Part shown: one piece after another, positions 1 through 10,955 of the stretch
Position numbering within the stretch: position 1 is the first letter of the stretch
Layout of the letters: each line of letters opens with the position of its first letter
Source of the DNA: Bugulina stolonifera
Taxonomy: Eukaryota > Bryozoa > Gymnolaemata > Cheilostomatida > Bugulidae
Length of the DNA stretch: 64,000 nt
Reading direction: 5' to 3'
Assembly: GCA_935421135.1 (NCBI GenBank)
Contig: OW285187.1
Coordinates: forward strand, 558,001-622,000
Position numbers and translations under genes: made by a program
Notes under the pieces: model-generated
The model's database searches: none
Seen by the model: the letters and a program-made list of their open reading frames with translations, nothing else
What the model was told of the DNA's origin: nothing

Positions 1-60
1 ACAGTTGATGCCTCTTCTTGTATATTGTGTATCATATAGGCCTATGTGTGTATAATAGGT

Positions 61-210
61 GCTTACATAGACATACACGTGCTTACATAGACGTACACGT
101 GCTTTCATAGACGTACACGTGCTTACATAGACATACACGTGCTTACATAGACATACACGTGCTTACATAGACATACACGTGCTTACATAGACATACACGT
201 GCTTACACAG
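61..210 (+). promoter_or_regulatory. 20-bp array with seven CACGTG cores, 5' of P4HA
   Basis: Seven tandem units place CACGTG at 76, 96, 116, 136, 156, 176 and 196, exactly 20 bp apart. The context ACACGTGCTT contains the RCGTG core bound by HIF and also a canonical E-box. The array ends 15-20 bases before the P4HA start codon. Each unit also contains cttacatag, and the last one reads cttacacag followed by gtaag, so this could instead be the end of a 5'-UTR intron. A regulatory role is inferred from position and motif only. Confidence 0.45.
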
Positions 211-221
211 GTAAGAAGAGG

Positions 222-3200
222 ATGAAGTTACGTGAAGTTATGCTCGTACTGCTTACACTCTCTGAAATATTCCCCGCAGTCACATCTGCTGATACATTTA
301 CTTCTCTCGAACATCTGCATCGGGCTATAAAGGCGGAGAGTGACATCACTTCCTTTATGGGAGAATATATCAGAGCAGAAAGAGATAGACTGGATAATCT
401 AGAAAGGTTTCATACTTTATGCTACCTTCACCTTCATTGTGTAATGACCTTCACCTTCATTGTGTAATGATTGTATCCTACAATGTAGGTATATAGTACA
501 GTGTACCACACACATGTATATTACACAGTACATGTGATTGTGTGTATAATCACAATGTATTATACAGTCATGTATATGCACAATGTGTCCTATATATTTA
601 GTGTGATAGAAGAGCTGACAAGCCACCATCAGGTGCTCTCACAAGGTAACACAGAGAGGCACCTGTCTAATCCTGTCAATGCTTATATACTCACTAGTTA
701 CATGTATGACCTCATATCCCAGTCTAATGACATCATAGTCAGACAGTCAGCTCACAATGCACAAGGTGAGTGATGCTATAATAGTGATGTGATGTAATTA
801 CTACCATGTCTATTATAGTGTAGTAGTTACTAGCTTACAGTACACAGCTACCACATGCGTTTATGTAATATTTATCATCCAATCGGATTATCTCATCCAT
901 TATATCACCCAATCAAATTGTCACTTAGACATCGTATGTGACCCTACTGTTAGAATCAGGCATCGGGAGGGCCAAAAATATTTTGTGAAGCTCAACTTTA
1001 ACAAGCTATAACCCCAAATCATACAAAGTTAACATGAAATAGTTTATTATGGATACTCCAATTACATGTGAATTAGTCTGTAGGAAAAATTTTTTTACGG
1101 CAATTTTGTGGACCGCCCGATGTCTGGTTCTAACAGTAGGGTTTGGGGTCACACATTTTACTATTATGCTTCACAAAGTTTCAAAATCATTTCCTAGTAG
1201 CAAGCATCACCTATTCTTGGGCATTAGTTTGCCTGCATAAGGATGTTTTCCACATGTTGACCTTTTGACCTTTATGTGCTGTATAACCTTCCTATGGTGC
1301 TATGAGTTTAGACATGTGATAGTAGACCATGTAAGTGTAATATAACACTAATAGTATGTGTAATATACGTGTATAATGTCACGTACAATGTAACATGATC
1401 TTACCTTAGCATTGCATATAATGCTGTACACATGTATGTGTCACATAGTATACCAGAATGGGTCAGCTGACACCTTATCTCACATGCCATCTAAGGATGA
1501 CATGGATGGTGCAGTGCTTGCTCTGCTTAGAATACAAGACACATACAGTCTGGACACTCAAAAGCTGACAGATGGCAACCTCGGGCTAGAATCTAAAGAG
1601 AATGAGGCCCCTCCACTAACAGGTACCCACCCCCTTCTTAGTCATGAGTTCCTTCACTAACAAGTATCCACCCACTCCTTAGTCATGAATTCCTTCACTA
1701 ACAGGTACCCGCCCCCTTCTTAGTCATGAGTTCCTCCACTAACAGGTACCCACCCCATTGGTATGCGGATGATGTAGAATACGGTGTCAGTGAAAATCTT
1801 GTACCACTGTATCTAGGATGTCTTGGCATTTCTATTCATGTAATGCTGTGGGCCTCTCATGCAGGGCACCTGCTATCAGCTGTCCCACTGTCATCGTCAC
1901 CTGGTATCAGTATGTGTCCCCCTTCTTAGTCATGAGTTCCTTCACTAACAAGTATCCACCCCCTCCTTAGTCATGAATTCCTTCACTAACAGGTACCCGC
2001 CCCCTTCTTAGTCATGAGTTCCTCCACTAACAGGTACCCACCCCATTGGTATGCGGATGATGTAGAATACGGTGTCAGTGAAAATCTTGTACCACTGTAT
2101 CTAGGATGTCTTGGCATTTTCATTCATGTAATGCTGTGGGCCTCTCATGCAGGGCACCTGCTATCAGCTGTCCCACTGTCATCGTCACCTGGTATCAGTA
2201 TGTGTCCCACTGTAACTATGTGTCGTATACCACAGGGGATGATTGCCTGAGGATTGGTAAGACAGCATTCCTAATGGATGACTACTATCACTCAGTCAGC
2301 TGGTTCAGAGCAGCACTTGACAAATACGAGAGTATGGGAAGGACTATAGAAGAGCTACATGATAGAATAGTTACTACTCTTGAGTACCTCAGCTTTTCAC
2401 TATACAAGGTACAGTGTAATGTGATGTCACCGTTATATGTGTGCACATTGCTGTGATGTCACCGTTATCTGTTTGCACATTGCTGTGATGTCACCATTAT
2501 CTGTGTGCACATTGCTGTGATGTCACCGTTATATGTGTGCACATTACAGTGATCTCAACGTTATATGTGTGCCATTACAGTGATGTCACCATTATATATG
2601 TGTGCACATTGCCGTTATGTGTGTACTCGATCGCTACTGTACTTGTTCACGCCCATTGTCGTAATGTCATCACTAGCATGTTTGATGATACCTGTCCTTG
2701 ACATTTGTAGCAAGGAAACTTGGAGCTGGCTATAGCAGCTGCAGAGAGGTGGGTAGCAATGGAGCCGGGTGCTGAGCCTGGTACTTCTAACCTCTGGTAC
2801 TACTACAGAGATCTAAGGGAAGCGGGGCGGGTGTATAAGCCTGATGACCTGCCCCCTCTGCTTAACCCACAGAACAGGACTGGATTTACTGCTTCTACTC
2901 CTTTCAAAGTCTATGAGACTCTGTGCCAGGGAAAGCAGTTGGAAAAGGTAAGTGTTGAGTATCTACATACTAGTGTATATGTGTAGTATATCATATATAT
3001 AAGTGTTGAGTATCTACATACTAGTGTATATGTATAGTGTATCATATATATAAGTGTTGAGTATCTACATACTAGTGTATATGTGTAGTATATCATATAT
3101 ATATAAGTGTTGAGTATCTACATACTAGTGTATATGTATAGTATATCATATATATAAGTGTTGAGTATCTACATACTAGTGTATATGTGTAGTATATCAT

Positions 3201-6200
3201 ATATATAAGTGTTGAGTATCTACATACTAGTGTATATGTGTAGTATATCATATATATAAGTGTTGAGTATCTACATACTAGTGTATATGTGTAGTATATC
3301 ATATATATAAGTGTTGAGTATCTACATACTAGTGTATATGTATAGTATATCATATATATTATAAGTGTTGAGTATCTACATACTAGTGTATATGTGTAGT
3401 ATATCATATAGATAAGTGTTGAGTATCTACATACTAGTGTATATGTATAGTATATCATATATATAAGTGTTGAGTATCTACATTTGTACATACTAGTGTA
3501 CATTTGTAGTACATTGTGTAGTACATTGTGTAGTACATTGTGTAGTACATTGTGTAGTATATTGTGTAGTACATTTTGTAGTATATTGTGTAGTACATTG
3601 TGTAGTACATTGTGTAGTATATTGTGTAGTACATTGGGTAGTACATTGGGTAGTACATTGTGTAGTACATTCTGTATGTAGTACATTGTGTAGTACATTC
3701 TGTATGTAGTACATTGTGTAGTACATTGTGAAGTACATCTGTACATCTGATATGCTATGCTGTTTGCGACATTGTGTTTACTATTTTAGTTTGGCGGTAG
3801 AACTAAGAGACTGAAGTGTAGGTACAGGCCGATGCTCCACAGCTACTACCCATCTTTAGAAGAAGAGTTCTCATTGGAACCGAGGCTAGTTTATATTCAC
3901 AAAGTAATAACAGACAGGGAGATAGAGAAGATCAAGGAACTAGCAAGGCCAAAGGTAGGTGTATGAATTGTAGTCTAAGAGATAGCTAACTCTTTACCTG
4001 CACTTCTTAGGTAGATCATTGTATATAATAGTTGAATGCCTCACGCGCTGCTATAAGTTCAAGGTTAACTTTCCTAGAGTATTCAATGCAGTGACAGTGC
4101 TAGTGTATGATGATTATACACACACTACTAGTCTACTTGTGGTTTTAGCTGGACAGATCTGGTGTGTTTGCATTAAATGCAGCCACACCTATCGGTGGGA
4201 TCAAAACTCACACTAGAGTTAGCAAAAGGTATCAGTTATGCTGTGTATTTACTGTAGCCTATGACATGGCACTGCCCTGGGGTGTACCTTCTTACCACCC
4301 CTTAATCAGCAGATTCCATGTAATGGGAACTCATGCTATTTAAACTGCACTTTATCTGTTATACACTCACTTAGATGCTCTTTATTAACATGCTATACAC
4401 TGTATAACCGGGTTGACTTAGCTATAACTACATGTAGGTCAATGTACATGTAGGTCACTCAGTATAACTAGGTCAATGTAGGTCAGTCAGTATAACTAGG
4501 TCAATGTAGTTCAGTCAGTGTAACTACATGTAGGTCAATGTACATGTAGGTCAGTCAGTATAACTAGGTCAATCATGTAGGTCAGTCAGTATAACTACAT
4601 GTAAGTAATTGTAGCATGTTGACCCTTGTTACATGTAATTTCTTGTTTCTACTTTCTCATTTCTTGTTTATATTATAACATATAACATGCACATGTACAG
4701 TGTATATACATTGTACATGTGATATGTTATAATAATTGAGTGTAGTGTACCACCCCATGTGTGTTATATACAGTACATGTGTGTTATATACAGTACAGGT
4801 ACACTGCCCTGTCTACTGTATCTCTGCTATATACAATATACTGTATCAACTACCCTGTCCTAGACACCCCACCCCTTTCTCTACAATATGGTTTCTCATT
4901 CAGTATAATTCATATCAATACAGTATCAACAAGCAGTCTAGAATCAAGTTTTGTTTTAAATTTATATTCATAGTTAATCTTATCTGACTTGATAATCTGA
5001 GTTTTATTTATTTTAATATTAAATATAAAGTTGATATATTATGATATACAATGTACATGTATATATTTTACCTGATGAGTACTTACAAGTACGAAACTAT
5101 ATAGGAGTGAAATGAATTAAATAAACAAACATCATCAATTTCATCTATTCTTATAATGTATGCATATTCAGGTATATATTATGTGAGGCACACTTTACAT
5201 TAGAAAGGGACGATAAATACATGTACATTGTATGTGGAGGTTAGTTTGGGATATTGAAAACAGTTCACATGTTCATTATAGTGCCTACCTGTAGTGTTTA
5301 CCTGTACATACATGTACCTACTGTCTACTAGCATGCTCAGCCTCTTTGGTGCATTGTGTAATGCATCTAATATAGACTTAACATTATACAGTATATTATT
5401 TATGACTAACTCTTTAGCACGGAAGGTAGTTGTAGTTGCATCCATTATATAGCCTTGCTTCTGGTATACAACACCTTAAACTACCGATATACTGGTTCCT
5501 CCGGTGACCCAACTACCAACATGGTAGCTGGTAGCTTACTCTCTATACTCAATATGAAGTGCTGTATGGGACCTGTAATCTTACAGTATTGTTTGTATGA
5601 GTAATTATGATATGGTAATAGTAACCATGTTGTATATTATCTAGTAACCATGTTGTATATTATCTAGTAACCATGTTGTATATTATCTAGTAACCATGTT
5701 GTATATTATCTAGTAACCATGTTGTGTATTATCTAGTGACCATGTTGTATATTATCCAGTAACCATGTTGTATATTATCTAGTAACCATGTTGTATATTA
5801 TCCAGTAACCATGTTGTATATTATCTAGTAACCATGTTGTATATTATCTAGTAACCATGTTGTATATTATCTAGTAACCATGTTGTATATTATCTAGTAA
5901 CCATGTTGTATATTATCTAGTAACCATGTTGTATATTATCTAGTAACCATGTTGTATATTATCTAGTAACCATGTTGTATATTATCTAGTAACCATGTTG
6001 TATATTATCTAGTAACCATGTTGTATATTATCTAGTAACCATGTTGTATATTATCTAGTAACCATGTTGTGTATTATCTAGTAACCATGTTGTATATTAT
6101 CCAGTAACCATGTTGTATATTATCTAGTAACCATGTTGTATATTATCCAGTAACCATGTTGTATATTATCTAGTAACCATGTTGTATATTATCTAGTAAC

Positions 6201-9200
6201 CATGTTGTATATTATCTAGTAACCATGTTGTATATTATCTAGTAACCATGTTGTATATTATCTATTAACCATGTTGTATATTATCCAGTAACCATGTTGT
6301 ATATTATCTAGTAACCATGTTGTATATTATCTAGTAACCATGTTGTATATTATCTAGTAACCATGTAGTATATTATCTAGTAACCATGTTGTATATTATC
6401 TAGTAACCATGTTGTATATTATCTAGTAACCATGTTGTATATTATCTAGTAACCATGTTGTATATTATCTAGTAATCATGTTGTATATTATCTAGTAACC
6501 ATGTTGTATATTATCTAGTAACCATGTAGTATATTATCTAGTAACCATGTTGTATATTATCTAGTAACCATGTTGTATATTATCTAGTAACCATGTTGTA
6601 TATTATCTAGTAACCATGTTGTATATTATCTAGTAACCATGTTGTATATTATCTAGTAACCATGTAGTATATTATCTAGTAACCATGTAGTATATTATCT
6701 AGTGCATGGATATGGGATTCTGAAGATGATGTAATTGCTTCACTCAGTCAGCGATTCTCTCGAGTCACTGGATTAACTGTAGACTATGCTGAGTCACTTC
6801 AGGTCAGTCAGATACCATCAACCTACATTATATGACTGTGTGATAGTTATACACTATATTATATGACTGTGTAATAGCTCTACACAATATTATATGACTG
6901 TGTAATAGCTCTACACTATATTATATGACTGTGTAATAGCTCTACACAATATTATATGACTGTGTAATAGCTCTACACAGTATTATATGACTGTGTAATA
7001 GTTCTACACAATATTATATGACTGTGTAATAGTTCTACACAATATTATATGACTGTGTGATAGCTATTCATTTCATAACACAACAGGCATCTACGTTGTA
7101 CATGTATTTGCATTCCATATCTACATGTATAATTGTTAGCCAATTAATTGTTGTAGCTGATTATGTGTTGTGATTTTCTTATTAACGTTTGTATCATTGT
7201 AGGTGTTGAATTATGGGATAGGTGGACATTACGAGCCACACTGTGACTTTGCTCGGGTAAGTCCTTACTACCTGTTGACTCGGGTAAGTCCTTACTACCT
7301 GTTGACTCGGGTAAGTCCTTACTACCTGTTGACTCGGTTAAGTCCTTACTACCTGTTGACTCGGGTAAGTCCTTACTACCTGTTGACTCGGGTAAGTCCT
7401 TACTACCTGTTGACTCGGTTAAGTCCTTACTACCTGTTGACTCGGGTAAGTCCTTACTACCTGTTGACTCGGGTAAGTCCTTACTACCTGTTGACTCGGG
7501 TAAGTCCATAAGCCTATATTAATACTATATACAATTGTACTGTATATACATGTATATTATAATAATATAGTATGTCTACTGCTATATAGCAAATCAACTA
7601 TTACATGTACATGTAGGTTTATCATGGGTGTCAAGTTCTTTGAATCTGGCTTCAGGGGTCAACAGTCAACATCTATTAATAATCATTGATAGCCATTTAC
7701 TACTTACTGTGACCTATATGCTACTTACTGTGACCTATATACTACTTACTGTGACCTATATACTACTTACTGTGACCTATATACTACTTACTGTGACCTA
7801 TATACCACTTACTGTGACCTATATACTACTTACTGTGACCTATATACTACTTACTGTGACCTATATACTACTTACTGTGACCTATATACTACTTACTGTG
7901 ACCTATATACTATTTACTGTGACCTATATGCTACTTACTGTGACCTATATACTACACACTGTGACCTATATACTACTTACTGTGACATATTTACTACTTA
8001 CTGTGACCTATATACTACTTACTGTGACCTATATACTACTTACTGTGACCTATATACTACACACTTTAACTGCATTGTATTTACTATTTGACTTACATGT
8101 ACATATTAGTTAATACTATTTCTATTTCTAGGCCAACAACCCGAATGTGTTTGACCAAGAGGCTGGTAATCGTTTGGCCACCTTCATTCTCTATGTAAGC
8201 CACCATCTTGAATTTATATACAACCTTATACTGTGTAATATTATAGTCATGTATGTATCTTATATACACGTAATGCTTCATGTGTTGTATAAATGTGTAA
8301 TATCATAGCCCATGTTTCAGCTAACAGATGTAGAGAAAGGAGGGGCGACTGTGTTCCCTCACCTAGGAGTTACAGTATGGCCTGAGAAAGTAGGTACTAA
8401 TATAATACATGTATTTATATACACAGTATGTATATTATACTAACAGCCTACGAATACAATGCAATGTCTGTACTATAGTAACGAGCACCAGATAATATAA
8501 CATGACTATTACAAGTCTACACCACTGCGAGCATGTGTATGGGAGTAGGGACTCCTACATGTTGATATGTGTGTATTGTTACTATGGTTACAGGGCGGGA
8601 CAGTCAGTTAATACTGTGTCTATTGTTACTATGGTTACAGGGCGGGACAGTCAGTTAATACCGTGTGTATTGTTACTATGGTTACAGGGCGGGACAGTCA
8701 GTTAATACTGTGTCTATTGTTACTATGGTTACAGGGCGGAGCAGTCAGTTAATGCTGTGTGTATTGTTACTATGGTTACAGGGCGGGACAGTCAGTTAAT
8801 ACTGTGTCTATTGTTACTATGGTTACAGGGCGGAGCAGTCAGTTAATGCTGTGTGTATTGTTACTATGGTTACAGGGCGGGGCAGTCAGTTAATGCTGTG
8901 TGTATTGTTACTATGGTTACAGGGCGGGGCAGTCAGTTAATACTGTGTCTATTGTTACTATGGTTACAGGGCGGGGCAGTCAGTTAATACTGTGTCTATT
9001 GTTACTATGGTTACAGGGCGGGGCAGCATTCTGGTTTAATCTAAAAGAAGATGGAGAGTTAGATGAGAGAACGTTACACGGAGCATGCCCAGTCCTAGCT
9101 GGTTATAAGTGGGGTATGGTATGCTTACAGCCTACCATAATATAGTAACATGATATGATAATACTAGTGCTGGGCGGTTTGAATTTACATGTGCATTCAG

Positions 9201-9831
9201 TTTTTTTGCTGATTTTTCAAAAATGTGAATGATACCGAAGTTGTCTTCTATCTCTCGGTTTAATTCAGTTTTTTAAATTCAGAAAAAGGCACCAAATCAA
9301 ACCGAAAATTAAATACTCAACTTTGGGAGCTGTCACACTCTGTAACACCAGCTATTATCGGAAGTGGGTGCGCTAAGAGGCCAGGCATGGTTTGAATTTT
9401 AGAACTGAATAGTACCGAAGCGAAAAAAAACTGAAAAACTGAACTATACCAAAACACCGTGCAGCACTAGATAATGCCACATAGACACACACATATAATT
9501 ATATGCCACTCTGCTCATTACGTTGTGCTATACTGTAGTGTATAGCTTTACGTTGTGCTACATGTATATTGTAGTGTGTAACATTACGTTGTGCTACATG
9601 TATATTGTAGTGTGTAACATTACGTTGTGCTACATGTATATTGTAGTGTGTAACATTACGTTGTGCTACATGTATATTGTAGTGTGTAACATTACGTTGT
9701 GCTACATGTATATTGTAGTGTGTAACATTATGTTGTGCTACATGTATATTGTAGTGTGTAACAAATGGTTCCATGAAACGATGAATGAGTTTACCAGACC
9801 ATGTCCACTGGATAGGAATGATGTTGTCTAG
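222..9831 (+). CDS. P4HA: Prolyl 4-hydroxylase subunit alpha (collagen P4H), 13 exons, complete
   Basis: Exons: 222-406, 602-765, 1449-1622, 2236-2408, 2711-2947, 3790-3954, 4149-4228, 6703-6802, 7203-7256, 8132-8194, 8321-8389, 9017-9113 and 9755-9831. All phases close to give 545 aa, close to human P4HA1. The N-terminus looks like a signal peptide (MLVLLTLSEIFPAVTSA), as expected for an ER-lumen enzyme. It is followed by the tetramerisation region, a peptide-substrate TPR-like region (LLRIQDTYSLDT; DDYYHSVSWF), and a C-terminal 2-oxoglutarate/Fe(II) dioxygenase fold. The iron ligands are H439 and D441 (PHCDF) and H509 (TLHGACPV), and the 2-oxoglutarate-binding lysine is K519 (GYKW), all conserved. 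The family hydroxylates collagen X-Pro-Gly prolines with protein disulfide isomerase as beta subunit. Introns 3, 5, 7, 9, 11 and 12 hold minisatellites touching splice sites. The start is the first ATG before the signal peptide. Family assignment is firm; exon edges are by hand. Confidence 0.93.
1641..2216 (+). repeat. 288-bp tandem duplication in P4HA intron 3
   Basis: Two near-identical 288-bp units (1641-1928 and 1929-2216) differ by very few bases. Smaller copies of the exon 3 end plus donor (CTAACAG then gtaccc) recur inside each unit and just after the true donor at 1622/1623. Short open frames here are repeat artefacts. Confidence 0.9.
2430..2620 (+). repeat. Short minisatellite in P4HA intron 4
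   Basis: About five diverged copies of a unit built on tgtgatgtcaccgttat plus tgtgcacattgc directly follow the exon 4 donor. Confidence 0.85.
2948..3735 (+). repeat. Two adjacent minisatellites in P4HA intron 5
   Basis: From 2948 to about 3490 there are ten copies of a unit of roughly 55 bp beginning taagtgttgagtatctac. The first copy is the donor itself (AAG then gtaagtgttgag). From about 3500 to 3735 an 11-bp unit, tgtagtacatt, repeats about 20 times. The low-complexity open frames on both strands are artefacts. Confidence 0.92.
4229..5621. other. Non-array part of P4HA intron 7
   Basis: A loose 20-bp repeat around taggtcagtcagtataac lies at 4430-4600. The rest, to 5,621, is AT-rich intron in which I see no gene, transposon end or RNA gene. 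Confidence 0.7.
5622..6702 (+). repeat. 23-bp minisatellite (about 47 copies) ending on the exon 8 acceptor
   Basis: The unit is tagtaaccatgttgtatatt plus atc. The last copy supplies the acceptor tattatctag at 6702 immediately before exon 8 (TGCATGGATATGG), and almost every upstream copy contains the same tattatctag followed by T. Homogeneity is very high, with occasional ccag or gtagt variants. Confidence 0.95.
6825..7070 (+). repeat. Minisatellite of about 30 bp in P4HA intron 8
   Basis: About eight copies of atattatatgactgtgtaat plus agctctacac follow the exon 8 donor. Confidence 0.9.
7251..7505 (+). repeat. 27-bp array of repeated splice donors at P4HA exon 9
   Basis: Ten donor positions occur every 27 bp from 7257 to 7500. 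Each reads ctcgg then gtaagtcc, copying the exon 9 end (GCTCGG then gtaagtcc). Copies at 7338 and 7419 read ttaag and are disabled. The unit is nine codons with no stop (VSPYYLLTR), so the exon 9 frame stays open through the entire array. Confidence 0.95.
7705..8070 (+). repeat. 21-bp minisatellite in P4HA intron 9
   Basis: About 17 copies of ctatatactacttactgtga plus c. The length is a multiple of three, so an artefactual open frame runs through it. Confidence 0.93.
8570..9016 (+). repeat. Minisatellite of about 47 bp carrying copies of the exon 12 acceptor
   Basis: About nine copies. Each contains ggttacag followed by ggcggg(a/g)cag, matching the real acceptor at 9016 and the first bases of exon 12 (GGCGGGGCAGCATTC). 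The array ends at the true exon. Confidence 0.94.
9165..9469. mobile_element. hAT-type MITE in P4HA intron 12
   Basis: This 305-bp non-coding element has terminal inverted repeats TAGTGCTGGGCGG and CCGTGCAGCACTA. An 8-bp target duplication flanks it (gataatac at 9157-9164, gataatgc at 9470-9477, one mismatch). Poly-T and poly-A subterminal tracts are inverted. An 8-bp duplication and this terminus are typical of hAT elements. Confidence 0.82.
9530..9757 (+). repeat. 34-bp minisatellite ending on the exon 13 acceptor
   Basis: Seven copies of a unit containing gctacatgtatattgtag then tgtgtaaca. The last copy provides the acceptor at 9754 and the first codons of exon 13 (TGTGTAACAAATGG), so every upstream copy is a decoy acceptor with the same exon start. 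Confidence 0.94.
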
Positions 9832-10955
9832 GAACACTGATGTCTAGGTATTCCCTCTTCACAAGAACACTACATGTTATACTCTCACACTGTTAGTATT
9901 GACTGATAGTGGAATACTAATGATCAACATGTTTATACAATGTAAATTATATAGTAGGCCTATTTATTGGTGTAGTAATACATAGACAAGTAGGCCTGTT
10001 TATTGGACGTGTAGTAATACTTATACAGGTCTCATTATTGTTAACAGGAATCTAAATACAATGTACTTTTATACCTCAACTAGTCAGTTGTGTACGATAT
10101 TTACCTAATGTGTTGGGGTTGCCTTCTCTTTGTGCGAATATTTCTCCAGCTAGATATACCATAGTAGTACACATGTATATGCAATCATTGCTCATTTCTC
10201 AGGAACTATCAGTTACCAAATACGTGATAAGAAACGTCTTCATAGTGAGGTTGGGGTTTGGATTAAGAGCGGACAACTTACAAAATGAAGAGAAGACAAC
10301 TCTCATAACTTATCACGTATTTAGTGAATGTTAATGTCTCCATTTATTGACTATTTACTTGTTACTTACTATATTAATGTAGTATTGCTACTGTAACAGT
10401 ACACATCTAATAGTACTGTACAATAACACACTGTATTCTGTATGAGTGTCTACATGTACTTGTTTACTCAGCTCAGCAATATATATACTATGTTAAGAGC
10501 AAACCATAGCAATTACAAAAACAATAAAAATGCATTAAATTTTCAGGATTTGTTGGCAACATTGTACTATAAATATTATATTTATACAACTACTGCACCT
10601 TAAAGTAGTGTAGATACATTATCAGCAGACAGTCTTTCAATGTTGTTTAAATGTACAAACTATAGTCTTATAATAATATAATAAATGATAATAATATAAT
10701 ATATATATAATTATATAATAAATAATAATAATATAATATATATATAATTACATTGTATACAATGTTATTATAATTATACGGCGGAATTGCCTTCTCTTTG
10801 ACGAACACGATTATTGAGCTCTGTTATTTAATTCTTGGTCAATCCACATTAGTAGAGAAGGGTGGTTACTAATAGCATGGAGCAGACAACTTCAAATTAC
10901 TGATTATTGGGCCAAGTCAAGCTGTCTCACCTCTACAAATGGATCTTTTAACTAA
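9832..10955. other. Intergenic region between convergent P4HA and the longin-type gene
   Basis: AT-rich DNA with no supportable coding region. It holds a perfect 14-bp inverted repeat at 10218-10231 and 10309-10322 (AAATACGTGATAAG), with 77 bp between the arms. Simple AT repeats lie at 10670-10750. Confidence 0.7.
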
